The translations under genes were made by a program, and so were the position numbers. This document shows, one piece after another, positions 24,355 to 32,856 of a stretch of 64,000 bases of DNA. Position 1 is the stretch's first letter; every line of letters starts with the position of its first letter. The notes beneath the pieces are model-generated. The model searched no databases and was not told where the DNA came from. It saw only the letters and a list, made by a program, of their open reading frames with translations. Origin of the DNA: Novosphingobium sp. JCM 18896 (GTDB lineage Bacteria; Pseudomonadota; Alphaproteobacteria; Sphingomonadales; Sphingomonadaceae); assembly GCF_025938095.1 (NCBI RefSeq), contig NZ_JAPCZF010000003.1, positions 248,001-312,000 of the forward strand, given 5' to 3'.

Positions 24355-25542
24355 TTACTTTCCGCGCCAGTCTTCGGCGATCGGGCCGAAGGCGTCTGCG
24401 ATCTTTTCCTCGGACCAGCCGTAATCCTCGAGCTCGTAACCGTAGGAGCCGAGCTTGTGGCGCGGGTTGTCCAGGTCCCACTGGCGCATCGCCGCTTCGC
24501 CTTCCTTGGTCCAGGGCAGGCCATGTGCGGCATAGACCTCGCGCGCGACAGAGATGCCGTCGGCGACGCAGGTCTTGTAGTCGGCCTCGATCAGCCGGAC
24601 CTCGGAGCCCTTGGCCTGCCTCTGTTCGAGATAGCGCTTGGCCTCGTACGCCCAGATGTCGACCGTGTATTGGCCGACGAATTTGGGATCTAGCGGATCG
24701 AAGGTGTTCTGCAGGATCTCGGTGCCCATGCGCATCGACGAGCCCATCGTCTTGTAGATGTCGCGCCGCGAGATGACGAAGGTCGCGCGCGGGAAGACCT
24801 CTAGCACTTCGAGGAATTCGCCCGTGTTGCAGGGGTTCTTGAGCAGCCACGGCCCCTTCTTGCCGCCCTGTTGCCACTGCAGGTATTTGAGCATCTGCTT
24901 GAGATAGGCCTGCGACGGCACGCGGCTGCGCGAGCGCAGCCAGTCGAGGTAGGAATAGTCGGGCGCGGTGATGAACTGGCCGATGTTGTCGAAATTGGCG
25001 ATCGGGATGAAGCTCGATTCCTCGGCCTCGTCGGCGGCGAACTCGTGCATCTTCTGGTAGGTGTCGCCGGTGTTGGTCACCGCGTTCATCATCCGCGCGG
25101 CCCATTCGCGGCGCGGCGCGGGATTGCCGCGTTCCTCGCCGGGGAAAGGCGCCGGGTTCCACATCGCCCAGGCCGGGGTCGCCTGCAAAGCCGGATCGGC
25201 CGAGAGGAAACGCTGGAGCTTGGTCGTGCCCGAGCGCGGCAGGCCGAGCACGACGATCGGATCGTCGACGTCCTCGTCGAGGATCTCGGGGTACTTCTCG
25301 ACATCGGCTTCCCAGCGCAGCCGGTTGACCAGGAAGCGCAGCGAATTGGCGTGCATGATCTGCACGCCGCTCAGCGAGATGGCGATGTTGTGCGGGATCG
25401 CGAGGACGCGGTGCAGTCCCTCGAAGAAGCTCTCGTCGCGGAATGCCTTCGCGCCGGTGCCGGCCTCGGCGAAGGCCTGGTCGAGCAAGGGCTCGAAGGT
25501 GAAGGCCTGCTTGGCCTGGCTCAGTTCGTCCATGTCTCCCAT
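24355..25542 (-). CDS. Sulfotransferase family protein
   Basis: 395-residue cytosolic-type sulfotransferase fold. The PAPS 5'-phosphosulfate loop is VVLGLPRSGTTKLQRFL (about residues 96-112) and the 3'-phosphate site is in ATFVISRRDIYKTMGSSM (about 255-272). Family members use PAPS to sulfate hydroxyls, although many bacterial homologues in catabolic clusters are uncharacterised. It starts 5 nt upstream-coupled to the DUF1214-like gene (stop at 25547). A role in modifying or activating a hydrophobic substrate is only inferred. Confidence 0.87.
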   Translation of the reverse strand: MGDMDELSQAKQAFTFEPLLDQAFAEAGTGAKAFRDESFFEGLHRVLAIPHNIAISLSGVQIMHANSLRFLVNRLRWEADVEKYPEILDEDVDDPIVVLGLPRSGTTKLQRFLSADPALQATPAWAMWNPAPFPGEERGNPAPRREWAARMMNAVTNTGDTYQKMHEFAADEAEESSFIPIANFDNIGQFITAPDYSYLDWLRSRSRVPSQAYLKQMLKYLQWQQGGKKGPWLLKNPCNTGEFLEVLEVFPRATFVISRRDIYKTMGSSMRMGTEILQNTFDPLDPKFVGQYTVDIWAYEAKRYLEQRQAKGSEVRLIEADYKTCVADGISVAREVYAAHGLPWTKEGEAAMRQWDLDNPRHKLGSYGYELEDYGWSEEKIADAFGPIAEDWRGK

Positions 25543-25546
25543 CCCC

Positions 25547-26836
25547 TCAGAAATCGTGGAACCGGCGGCGGTAGACCGAGACCAGCCGTGCCTCCATCTG
25601 CGCCTGCCGCTCGGCCGGGCTGATCCGCGGCATGTCGGGTGAGATATGCTGGTCGAGTTCGGCCAGCGGCACGACCTTGACCCTGGGTTCGGGCTGCGGG
25701 CTCTTGGTCTCGAAGAAGCGGAAGCCGACGAGGTGGGTGGTGCGGCCCGAACAGTCGAACCAGTTGGGCAGGCCCGGGTCCTGCCATGTCGCGATGAAGC
25801 GCACCTTGCCGTCGGCCTCGTAGTGGACCTGGGCGAGGTTGTAGTTGAGCAGCCGCGCCCACCAGTCGCCGGGCTCCCACTGGAGCTGGGTCAGCTCGAC
25901 GTTCCAGTATTCGCAGTCGGGCTTGTCGACCTCGATGATCACCGCCTCGTCGGGCTGGCAGCGGAACGCGCCCGAGAAGTAGTCGGTGCCAGCGAAGGCG
26001 CCGGGCACGACAAAGCGCGCGATCTTGTCGGGCGGCGAGGCCAGGTGACCCTTGACCCCCGCCTCGCAGAAATCGGCGTGGACCCTCAGCAGGTCGACCA
26101 GCCGCTTGAACCGCTCCTCCGAACTGTCGCGCGTCAGCAAGGGCGCCGGGAAGACCTGGTTTTCGCAGGTCAGCATCAGATTGGCGGGCTGCTCGCTGAA
26201 CCAGTCGGCATAGTACTGGCGGATGTGCATTTCGCAGCGACCCTCGGGCAGCTCGAGCCAGACCTGGTCGGCACCGAGCTGCGTAGGCCGCTTGTGGCTG
26301 AGCACGACGTCGATGTCCTTGCCCGCGGCGAATTGCGGGGTGTCGACGTTGTTGGCGTTGCCGATCATCTTCCAGCCGCCGACGAAGTCGCACGAGTGGC
26401 TGTTGTAGGTGCTGATCTGGAACACCGCGCAGGAGCCGCGATTGCCGCGCAGGCGATAGGTGTGGGCGCCGTGCAGGATCGCCGAATGATAGTTGCAATC
26501 GGTCGACTGGAGCTGGAACTGAATGCGGTTGGTGCCGCCCATCTTGGTCAGGGTCGGGTTGCCGTAATCGCCCTCGACATGCGCGGCGTGGCCGAAGCTC
26601 ATGTTGCGCAGCAGGTGGCGCAGCGCCTCGTAGGTGTTGATCTCGCGGTCTTCCTCGGGCCAACCCAGGATCTGCTTCTTCAGCGAATAGCGCATCGATT
26701 CGACGAGCTTGTCGAGTTCGCCATAGGCATAGGCCAGCGCCCCTTCGTCCGAGGAAAAGTCTGCCGCCGCGCGCTCGGCACTGTCGGCGACGGGCACGAA
26801 ATTGTCCTGCGACATGCCACTCGAATTGTCGGTCAT
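25547..26836 (-). CDS. DUF1214-like protein of unknown function
   Basis: 429-residue protein resembling the DUF1214/DUF1254-type soluble proteins found in actinobacterial and sphingomonad catabolic clusters. Suggestive segments are YRLRGNRGSCAVFQIST, MHIRQYYADWFSEQPANLML and FIATWQDPGLPNWFDCSGR, like the DPG.PNWLD.GH signature of that group. No signal peptide or membrane segment is evident. ATG 26836 has GAGGCAAG upstream; an earlier ATG at 26884 enters the neighbouring SDR. Function unknown; it sits between SDR and sulfotransferase genes in one operon. Confidence 0.65.
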   Translation of the reverse strand: MTDNSSGMSQDNFVPVADSAERAAADFSSDEGALAYAYGELDKLVESMRYSLKKQILGWPEEDREINTYEALRHLLRNMSFGHAAHVEGDYGNPTLTKMGGTNRIQFQLQSTDCNYHSAILHGAHTYRLRGNRGSCAVFQISTYNSHSCDFVGGWKMIGNANNVDTPQFAAGKDIDVVLSHKRPTQLGADQVWLELPEGRCEMHIRQYYADWFSEQPANLMLTCENQVFPAPLLTRDSSEERFKRLVDLLRVHADFCEAGVKGHLASPPDKIARFVVPGAFAGTDYFSGAFRCQPDEAVIIEVDKPDCEYWNVELTQLQWEPGDWWARLLNYNLAQVHYEADGKVRFIATWQDPGLPNWFDCSGRTTHLVGFRFFETKSPQPEPRVKVVPLAELDQHISPDMPRISPAERQAQMEARLVSVYRRRFHDF

Positions 26837-26846
26837 CGGTCTTGCC

Positions 26847-27659
26847 TCAGTGCTTGTCGTCGAGGGGATAGGTGCGCGCCGCACCCGTCTTGGGCAGGGT
26901 CAGCCCAGTGCCGACCACGGCGCCGCCGTCGGCCACGAGCGCATGGCCGTTGACGTAGGACGAGGCCGGCGAGACGAGGAATTCGAGCACCGAGGCCATC
27001 TCGTCGGGATCCGCCCAGCGCTGCAGCGGCACCTGGCGCTTGAGCGAGTGATAGTGCGGCGGCAGGTCGGCCTCGGCGACGCCTTGCTGCCCTTCCATGC
27101 CCGCGATCGCGGTCTTGGTCGGTCCGGGGCACAGCGCGTTGATGCGGATGCCTTCCCAGCCGATCTCGCGCGACAGCGACTGGACCAGCCCGATCAGCGC
27201 GTGCTTGGTCATCGAATAGGCCCAGTTCTCGGCTTCGCCGCCGACGCCCATGGTCGAGGAAGTGACGGCAATCGCGCCACCGCCGGCCTTGCGCAGCAGC
27301 GGCAGTACCGCGCGGATGCCGAGCACGGGGCCGACGAGGTTGACGCCGAGCACGCGCTGGAACTGCGCGAAGGGCAGGTCGTCGATCGAGCCGCCGCCGC
27401 CGATACCGGCGTTGAACACGGCCGCGTCGAGCCCGCCGAAACGCGCCTCGGCTTCGGTTGCCATGCGCCGGTTGTCGTCTTCGGACGCGACGTCGATCGC
27501 CAGTGGCGTGATGCCCGCGATGCCTTCGGCCCAGGCCAGCTTGCCGGCGTCGTGATCGGTCGCCAGCACGCGCCAGCCGGCTTTCGCCAGTCGCTCGCAG
27601 GTCGCCCGGCCGATGCCGCCGGCGGCGCCGGTGACGACTACGCTCTTGCCTTCGCTCAT
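26847..27659 (-). CDS. SDR family oxidoreductase
   Basis: 270-residue classical SDR: VVTGAAGGIGRATC (residues 8-21), FNAGIGG (about 85), TSSTMG serine strand and YSMTKHALIG with the Tyr-Lys pair (about 160). AEGQ-type ending is replaced by VNGHALVADGGAVVG. It shares the operon with a second SDR 14 nt upstream and the DUF1214-like gene 10 nt downstream, so it likely oxidises or reduces an alcohol/ketone intermediate of the same pathway. Confidence 0.9.
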   Translation of the reverse strand: MSEGKSVVVTGAAGGIGRATCERLAKAGWRVLATDHDAGKLAWAEGIAGITPLAIDVASEDDNRRMATEAEARFGGLDAAVFNAGIGGGGSIDDLPFAQFQRVLGVNLVGPVLGIRAVLPLLRKAGGGAIAVTSSTMGVGGEAENWAYSMTKHALIGLVQSLSREIGWEGIRINALCPGPTKTAIAGMEGQQGVAEADLPPHYHSLKRQVPLQRWADPDEMASVLEFLVSPASSYVNGHALVADGGAVVGTGLTLPKTGAARTYPLDDKH

Positions 27660-27672
27660 CGTGCTTCTCCCG

Positions 27673-28437
27673 TTATCGCGGACCGATCTGCCAGCCGCCG
27701 CTCGCGTCGATCACCTGGCCGGTGATCCAGGCGGCGCGGTCGCTGGCGAGCCAGGTGATGGCTTCGGCGATGTCGCTGGGTTCACCCATGCGGCCGAGCG
27801 CGGTGACCGAGGCGATCCAGTCGCGCGTCGCCTGGTCGGCTTCGAGATCGAGGCTCTCGCCCGAATATTCGCCGCGGGTCAGGCCCGGCGCGACCGCGTT
27901 GATGCGGATCCCCAGCGGGCCGAGTTCGGGCGCCAGGGTGCGCGTGAGTTGGTTGAGCCCGGCCTTCGAAGCACCGTAGACCGACAGCTTCTGCGTCGGC
28001 ACCAAGGTGTAGTGCGAGGCGGTCGACGATACGATGACGATGTTGCCGCGGCTCGCCTCGAGATGCGGCAGCGCCTGCTTGAACAGGCGCGTGGTCGCGG
28101 CGAGGTTGGTCGCGAAGATCGTCTCGATCTCCTCGTCGCTGGTCTCGGCGAAGCTCTTCCACAACTGCGCGCCGGCATTGCTGACGAGCACGTCGAGTTT
28201 GCCGTGGCGGTCGATCACCGTCTGCAGCGCGCGGGCGCGGTCCTCGGCGCTGGTCAGGTCCATCTGGACGTAGCTGATGCTGCCCGGCGCCAGGGCGCTG
28301 ACTGCCTGCAACGGTGCTTCGCGGCGCGCGGCGATGACGACCTTGGCGCCTTCCGCCGCGAACATCAGCGCCGTGCCTTTGCCGATCCCGGTGCCTGCGC
28401 CCGTGATCAGCGCGACCTTGCCTTCGAGCATGCCCAT
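27673..28437 (-). CDS. SDR family oxidoreductase
   Basis: 254-residue classical SDR: LITGAGTGIGKGTA (residues 10-23), SNAGAQ (about 87), VSSTASHY serine strand and LSVYGASKAGLNQLTR with the catalytic Tyr-Lys pair (about 153-168), ending ITGQVIDASGGW. It is probably the first gene of the leftward operon running to the VOC gene at 23832. The TetR gene lies 75 nt upstream on the same strand. Confidence 0.9.
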   Translation of the reverse strand: MGMLEGKVALITGAGTGIGKGTALMFAAEGAKVVIAARREAPLQAVSALAPGSISYVQMDLTSAEDRARALQTVIDRHGKLDVLVSNAGAQLWKSFAETSDEEIETIFATNLAATTRLFKQALPHLEASRGNIVIVSSTASHYTLVPTQKLSVYGASKAGLNQLTRTLAPELGPLGIRINAVAPGLTRGEYSGESLDLEADQATRDWIASVTALGRMGEPSDIAEAITWLASDRAAWITGQVIDASGGWQIGPR

Positions 28438-28511
28438 GGCCGACTCCTCTTCCTCTCGATGAATAATCTGTGGGAATTAGGGGTGGCGGTCAAGCGGCTG
28501 GCGCTTGACCG

Positions 28512-29201
28512 TCAGGGCGAGGCACTTGGCTCGCCGGGAAGCAGGTCCTGTGTATCGATCGAGAGCGGCGCGGTCAGTGCGCTCGCGCACATGTCGATCA
28601 GGTTCGCGGCAATCAGCGCGATCTCCGCCGGCGCGACCTTACCCTGGCCAAGTCGCTCCTCGGCGATCGCGAGCACCGAATGGATCATGTTGATCAGATA
28701 GCCGATGCGCAGTCGCCTCACGGCTTCGGGCAGGTAGCCGATCAGCCGCTCGATGTGAGCGTAGATCTCTACGCTGAACGGTGTGAGTTCGCGCGCGACC
28801 GCATAGTCCTGCCGGAACCGTTCATACTGCTGCATGAAGCGGATGTAGAAGTTTCCCTCGTCGCGCGGGCGCAGTTCCTCGACCAGCGGCATGATGAAGG
28901 CTTCGAGGTAGAAGCGCAGGTCGCGCTTGCCCGAGCGCGCCTCGAGCATGGCGCCGCGCCGCCGGTCGAGATCGGGCCAGCGGTACATCAGCACGGCGTG
29001 GACCAGCCCCTCGCGCGACCCGAAGTGATAGTGTGCGGCGGACATGTTGCGCTGGTTCGCGGCCTGGTTGACGTGCCGCAGGGCGACGGCCTCGATGCCG
29101 CGCTCGGCGAACAGCCGCTCGGCCGCGAGGATCAGCGCGGTTTCGCCACTGCCCGGATTTTCCGAAACCCGCCTTGCCTTGTCGGTCACGCCCTGCCTCA
29201 C
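28512..29201 (-). CDS. TetR/AcrR family transcriptional regulator
   Basis: About 229-residue TetR-family repressor. The N-terminal HTH spans ALILAAERLFAERGIEAVAL through NMSAAHYHFGSREGLVHAV (about residues 22-70); here the usual ISxAALYYHF appears as NMSAAHYHF. The rest is the helical ligand domain. The start is GTG 29201; another in-frame GTG at 29189 is possible. It is divergent from the luciferase-like gene, with a CCTAA-AGA-TTAGG inverted repeat between them, and upstream of the SDR/sulfotransferase operon that it may control. Confidence 0.88.
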   Translation of the reverse strand: MRQGVTDKARRVSENPGSGETALILAAERLFAERGIEAVALRHVNQAANQRNMSAAHYHFGSREGLVHAVLMYRWPDLDRRRGAMLEARSGKRDLRFYLEAFIMPLVEELRPRDEGNFYIRFMQQYERFRQDYAVARELTPFSVEIYAHIERLIGYLPEAVRRLRIGYLINMIHSVLAIAEERLGQGKVAPAEIALIAANLIDMCASALTAPLSIDTQDLLPGEPSASP

Positions 29202-29210
29202 TTGATAATT

Positions 29211-29223
29211 CCTAAAGATTAGG
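29211..29223. promoter_or_regulatory. Possible TetR operator
   Basis: Perfect inverted repeat CCTAA-AGA-TTAGG between the divergent TetR (start 29201) and luciferase-like (start 29285) genes. A TTAGG half-site with AT-rich flanks also occurs near 28480, before the SDR operon. Short arms make this tentative. Confidence 0.35.
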
Positions 29224-29284
29224 ACAGTCTTGCCGTCTTGCCAAGCCGCTCGACAGCAGCGGCCGGCGCGAAGGAGAGCATGCG

Positions 29285-30229
29285 ATGAAGGTCGGGATCA
29301 CCTGCGGTGGCATCGGTCCTTATGCCGATGGCAATTTCATCCGGTATTCGGCGCGCGCCGCCGAAGCCGCGGGCTTCGCACACTATTGGCTGCCCGAGCA
29401 CGTCATCCAGTTCGCGGCCTATCCCGAAAGCACCTATCCCTACGCCGCCGGTTCGGGTCAGGAGATGCCCGAACAGAGCGACGATGCGCCGCTGCAATGG
29501 GACGACGATACCTATGCCATGGCCGACGTCCGATCGCCGCTGGTCGATCCGGTCATGGGCATGGCCTGGGCGGCGGCAGCGACCTCGACGATCGAGGTCG
29601 GCAGCAACATCCTCGTCCTGCCGCAGCGCAATCCCGTGTTCCTGGCCAAGGAACTGGCCTCGCTCGACAGCTTCTCCGGCGGCCGGGTGGTGCTCGGCGT
29701 CGGTGTTGGCTGGGCCAAGGAGGAGTTCGACGCGCTGGGTCTCGACTTTTCGACGCGCGGTAAGCGCACCGACGAGGCGATCGTCGCATTGCGGCGGCTG
29801 TGGCTCGACGAGACTTCGTCGTACCACGGCCATCATTTCGACTTCGCCGGCGCCTATTCGTTTCCCAAACCCTTGCGCACGGGCGGCGTGCCGATCCTGA
29901 TCGGCGGCGAGAGCAGGCCGGCCATGCGCCGCGTGGCGCGACTGGCCGACGGTTGGTTGCCATATAATCTGCCGATCGATCAGGCGCCGCAGGTGATTGC
30001 CGAGCTCAAGGCGATGACGCGCGAGGCGGGGCGCGATCCCGAGGCGTTGCGGATCATCAAGATCGTCTACAGCAACGCATCGCTCGACGATCTCAAGCGC
30101 TATCGCGATGCCGGCGTCACCGAATTCAACCTGGCCTCGAGCGGCGAACTTCCGTTCGAAGAGGCGGGCGTTAAGGCCAAGTTCGCTGAATTTGCCGAGA
30201 CGATCGTCGGCCCGATCGGGGAATTGTAA
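29285..30229 (+). CDS. LLM class (luciferase-like) flavin/F420-dependent oxidoreductase
   Basis: 314-residue luciferase-like TIM-barrel oxidoreductase using reduced FMN or F420. It starts MKVGITCGGIGPYADG, and has YWLPEHVIQF (about residues 37-46), VGSNILVLPQRNPVFLAKEL (about 107-126), and GGRVVLGVGVGWAKEEF (about 137-153), all standard for the TIGR03619-like subgroup. GGAGAG lies before ATG 29285. It is divergent from the TetR gene. A role linked to the neighbouring SDR/sulfotransferase operon is plausible but unproven. Confidence 0.88.
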   Translation: MKVGITCGGIGPYADGNFIRYSARAAEAAGFAHYWLPEHVIQFAAYPESTYPYAAGSGQEMPEQSDDAPLQWDDDTYAMADVRSPLVDPVMGMAWAAAATSTIEVGSNILVLPQRNPVFLAKELASLDSFSGGRVVLGVGVGWAKEEFDALGLDFSTRGKRTDEAIVALRRLWLDETSSYHGHHFDFAGAYSFPKPLRTGGVPILIGGESRPAMRRVARLADGWLPYNLPIDQAPQVIAELKAMTREAGRDPEALRIIKIVYSNASLDDLKRYRDAGVTEFNLASSGELPFEEAGVKAKFAEFAETIVGPIGEL

Positions 30230-30378
30230 GGACTTGGCTTGATCAGGCCGAAACAGGGTTAGCAAAGCGGCAAGACTGTTTCGCAACCAGTCCGGTAAAG
30301 TTCACAACAAGGCATTTCGCGCAAACAGGAACGGTCAGCCGTCGTGTGAAGGGCACTGCGGCCGGCCCCAGTAGACCC

Positions 30379-30405
30379 GCGCCCCCGCTTTGCCAGCGGG
30401 GGCGC
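30379..30405. terminator. GC-rich hairpin between convergent genes
   Basis: Perfect arms GCGCCCCCGCT / AGCGGGGGCGC around a 5-nt loop, between the luciferase-like gene and the convergent small gene at 30435. There is no T-run on either side, so termination is likely but not certain. Confidence 0.5.
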
Positions 30406-30434
30406 ACCCGGGAGGGGCTCGGCCGTCGATCGTA

Positions 30435-30746
30435 CTAGATGCGCTGGCGCTCCGCGGCGATGTTCTCGAGCGCCTTGCTGACGCGGCGATGTTCGCTGGC
30501 GAGCTTCGATTCCTGCTCTTCCGAAATCGGATCGGAAGCGCTCATGCCTTCGGATTCGGCCTCGAGCCGCTGGTCGAGATCCTTCTGCCATTGGCGAAGC
30601 AGTTCCTCGCGCGTGTCGAGATCGAGCGCGATGTCTTCGCGTAGCTCTTCGGGGCTCGAATAATGCCGGCGCGGATCGGGCGCCTTGTCCGCCACGGCGT
30701 CCTTGGTGACGGCCTGCGCTGGCGCATTTTCGGCGATGTCACTCAT
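30435..30746 (-). CDS. Small highly charged protein under EcfG control, function unknown
   Basis: 103-residue acidic/charged protein with no signal peptide or membrane segment. The segment HYSSPEELREDIALDLDTRE followed by LLRQWQKDLDQRLEAESEG and a C-terminal RRVSKALENIAAERQRI suggests long helices or a coiled coil. No family is recognised. The ATG has GAACA/GGAG upstream. An exact EcfG-type promoter (GGAAC-N17-CGTT) lies 44 nt before the start, marking it as a general stress response gene. It is divergent from the second EcfG-type sigma gene. Confidence 0.75.
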   Translation of the reverse strand: MSDIAENAPAQAVTKDAVADKAPDPRRHYSSPEELREDIALDLDTREELLRQWQKDLDQRLEAESEGMSASDPISEEQESKLASEHRRVSKALENIAAERQRI

Positions 30747-30790
30747 CGTGTTCTCCTGTTCTCACGGTCGCTCCGGACCGGTTCCGAAAG

Positions 30791-30816
30791 AACGCGGGGT
30801 GCGTCGGCGCGGTTCC
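30791..30816 (-). promoter_or_regulatory. EcfG-type promoter, exact consensus, for the small charged protein gene
   Basis: Minus strand: GGAAC (30816-30812), 17 nt, CGTT (30794-30791), 44 nt before the ATG at 30746. Confidence 0.75.
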
Positions 30817-30853
30817 CCGTGTCGAAGCCGTTCCGTGCAAAATTGCCCAGACG

Positions 30854-30879
30854 GGAACCATCGCGCCGTCAAAACAGTT
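30854..30879 (+). promoter_or_regulatory. EcfG-type promoter (near-consensus) for the second sigma factor
   Basis: GGAAC (30854-30858), 17 nt, AGTT (30876-30879), 35 nt before the ATG at 30915. The same AGTT variant occurs before nepR. Confidence 0.5.
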
Positions 30880-30914
30880 AATGGGGTCAAGGACTAACAA
30901 GCGGAGGTTATCGC

Positions 30915-31577
30915 ATGGCGGTGGAGATGAATGAGGCGGCTGAGCCGGCCGAGCGCGAATTCGCCCCCCTCAGCGACAGGGATTTCAAGCGCGCGCTCAC
31001 CGAAGTCGCACCCCATCTTCGTGCCTTTGCTCGGGGACTTTGCGGTTGCCGCGATCGTGCGGACGACCTTGCCCAGGAGGCATTGCTGCGCGCCTGGGCT
31101 GCGCGCGACCGCTATCGCGCCGGGACGAATTTCAAGGCCTGGACCTTCACGATCCTGCGCAACCACTTCTACAGCGAGGCGCGTCGCGCTCGCTTCCATG
31201 GCGACTACGATGAAGGCGTCGCGGAACGCGTGCTGCGCGCACCGGCCTCGCAGGAGAGCGCGGTCGAACTCTCGGACGTTTTGCGCGCGCTGGCCGTGGT
31301 GCCCGACACCTATCGCGAGGCGCTGATCCTCGTTGCCATCGGCAGCCTGTCTTACGAAGAGATCGCCGATATCTGCGGAATTGCGCTGGGCACGGTGAAG
31401 AGCCGCATCTGCCGCGCGCGGGCCATGCTCAGCCATGTTCTCGCTTCGGGCAAGCTGCCGGACTTCCGTCACAACTTCGTTCTGTCGGGCGACGCGGTCA
31501 GTGCGTTCTTCGCGGAACTGGCGCGCATCGCCAATCCCGAAAACCTGCCCCAGAGCCTGGACGCCCGGGCAGCCTGA
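30915..31577 (+). CDS. Second EcfG-type ECF sigma factor
   Basis: 220-residue ECF sigma factor closely resembling EcfG at 18564. The sigma2 block LRAFARGLCGCRDRADDLAQ and KAWTFTILRNHFYSEARR, and the sigma4 block TYREALILVAIGSLSYEEIA with LGTVKSRICRARAML, are nearly collinear. It has ~18 extra N-terminal residues and a ~45-residue C-terminal tail (FRHNFVLSGDAVSAFFAELA) absent from EcfG. No nepR homologue adjoins it; instead a receiver protein follows 10 nt downstream. It may be an alternative GSR sigma factor or modulator of EcfG. Confidence 0.9.
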   Translation: MAVEMNEAAEPAEREFAPLSDRDFKRALTEVAPHLRAFARGLCGCRDRADDLAQEALLRAWAARDRYRAGTNFKAWTFTILRNHFYSEARRARFHGDYDEGVAERVLRAPASQESAVELSDVLRALAVVPDTYREALILVAIGSLSYEEIADICGIALGTVKSRICRARAMLSHVLASGKLPDFRHNFVLSGDAVSAFFAELARIANPENLPQSLDARAA

Positions 31578-31587
31578 AGAAGCGCGA

Positions 31588-32010
31588 ATGTTGCAAACGA
31601 CGACCCGTGCAAGTGCCAATGTCCTCATCGTCGAGGACGAATTTCTCGTGGCGCTCCAACTCGAGGACATCCTCACCGATGCCGGCCACAAGGTGGTCGG
31701 CATCGTGCCGGATCAGGCCTCGGCGCACGCGCTCGACGAGCCGCCGCAAGTGGCGCTCGTCGATCTCAATCTGCGCGATGGCCCCTCAGGGCAGACGATC
31801 GCGCAGCAGCTGGCCGAGCGTTATGGCACGGTGATCGTCTATGTGACCGCCAATCCCGCGCAGATCGCCACGCCGGCGCCAACTGCGCTCGGCGTGGTTC
31901 AGAAGCCGTTCTCGCATCACGCGATCCTCGCGGCCGTGACCATGGCGATGAACGGCGAGGCCGAGCACGTACCGCCCGAGCTGAACCTGTGCTTCCGCAC
32001 GGCGAAATGA
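31588..32010 (+). CDS. Single-domain response regulator
   Basis: 140-residue stand-alone receiver domain. Acidic pocket EDE (about residues 17-19), phospho-acceptor Asp in VALVDLNLRD (about 54), switch threonine in YVTANPAQ and conserved Lys in VVQKPFSHH are present; no output domain. The receiver is similar in style to that of PhyR. It lies 10 nt after the second sigma gene, so the pair is an operon, and it may relay phosphate in the GSR network. ATG 31588 was chosen; the longer frame overlaps the sigma gene in another phase. Confidence 0.88.
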   Translation: MLQTTTRASANVLIVEDEFLVALQLEDILTDAGHKVVGIVPDQASAHALDEPPQVALVDLNLRDGPSGQTIAQQLAERYGTVIVYVTANPAQIATPAPTALGVVQKPFSHHAILAAVTMAMNGEAEHVPPELNLCFRTAK

Positions 32011-32034
32011 CCCCTTCCTTCTGACGGTGCCGCG

Positions 32035-32331
32035 ATGAACGAGGCTGTCCTGACCGGGCTGCAATATTACGGCGCCGTCGCGGCGACGATCGCCGCCTTG
32101 CTGGTTTCGCTCGACCTCGGGCGGAAATGGACCGGCTATGCCATGGTCGTGTTCGTCACCTCTTCGCTCGCGCTGATCGCATGGGGCTTTCTCCAGCCCG
32201 ACAGCGAAGGCATCGGCATGCAGAACGTGGTGCTACTGGTGATCAATGCGGTGGGCGTCTGGCGCTATCTGCTGTCGCCCCACCGCAAGGATGCCGCAGA
32301 TGGTCCCCAGCAGGCCGCGCCCGCCGGCTGA
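32035..32331 (+). CDS. Small integral membrane protein, function unknown
   Basis: 98-residue protein with three predicted membrane helices: about residues 11-27 (YYGAVAATIAALLVSLDLG), 33-51 (TGYAMVVFVTSSLALIAWGF) and 62-80 (MQNVVLLVINAVGVWRYLL). The C-terminus is a short hydrophilic tail. It begins 25 nt after the receiver gene and probably completes the sigma-receiver operon. No family is recognised beyond general small membrane proteins. Confidence 0.75.
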   Translation: MNEAVLTGLQYYGAVAATIAALLVSLDLGRKWTGYAMVVFVTSSLALIAWGFLQPDSEGIGMQNVVLLVINAVGVWRYLLSPHRKDAADGPQQAAPAG

Positions 32332-32337
32332 TCCGCT

Positions 32338-32619
32338 TTACTTGATCGACGCCTGGGGTTGGATAGCATAGCCCCGGTTCGGTGCTGGTGCTCTCCTATC
32401 GGACTTCGCAGCGGCCTGATGCTCTGCAAACGCTTCGTATTCGCCCCGCGCCACGTTCGCGGCCTCGGTACCGATCATCCAGAAACCGGCGATAGCGATC
32501 ATCGCCAGCGCGGCCAGCATGATCGCCATGGTCGCCGAAGCGCGGTTTTCTCCAGCGCCGGGTGGCGAATTTCCCGTTTCATGGACGGCGGGGCGGCTGT
32601 GCTCTTCAGAGCGCGACAT
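32338..32619 (-). CDS. Small single-pass membrane protein, function unknown
   Basis: 93-residue protein with one strong membrane helix (about residues 31-50, MAIMLAALAMIAIAGFWMIG) between a polar N-terminus and a basic C-terminal tail. The pattern resembles short cell-envelope or stress-associated peptides; no family is recognised. It converges with the small membrane protein gene at 32035. Upstream on the minus strand, GGAAC-N16-CATT at 32691-32667 is a weak EcfG-like match. Confidence 0.55.
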   Translation of the reverse strand: MSRSEEHSRPAVHETGNSPPGAGENRASATMAIMLAALAMIAIAGFWMIGTEAANVARGEYEAFAEHQAAAKSDRRAPAPNRGYAIQPQASIK

Positions 32620-32856
32620 GGCGATCTCCTGGTCTGCCCGCGCTGCCCCGTGTGTTCACCAGCGAAAATGCCGTGGCTTTGTCGGCGTTCCCCGAGCGCG
32701 ATCGGTCGAGCCCTGCGCTCGTTGGATTGCGTCCAGCGGCGCGCGCCATCGCTTCGTCCCGAATTTGTGCAGTGCAAGAAACCTTCGCGGGCGCAGGTCG
32801 TTCAAGGAGGAGCGGCGTGCGGGCGGACGCGCGCCTGCAACCGAGAAGGGTCAATC

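Noticed and set aside
30328..30332. GGAAC upstream of the small charged gene region on the plus strand
   Set aside because: No CGTT-like element 16 or 17 nt downstream and no plus-strand gene follows.
32667..32691. GGAAC-N16-CATT on the minus strand before the small membrane gene at 32619
   Set aside because: The -10 differs at a core position of CGTT and the distance to the start is moderate; too weak to list as a promoter.
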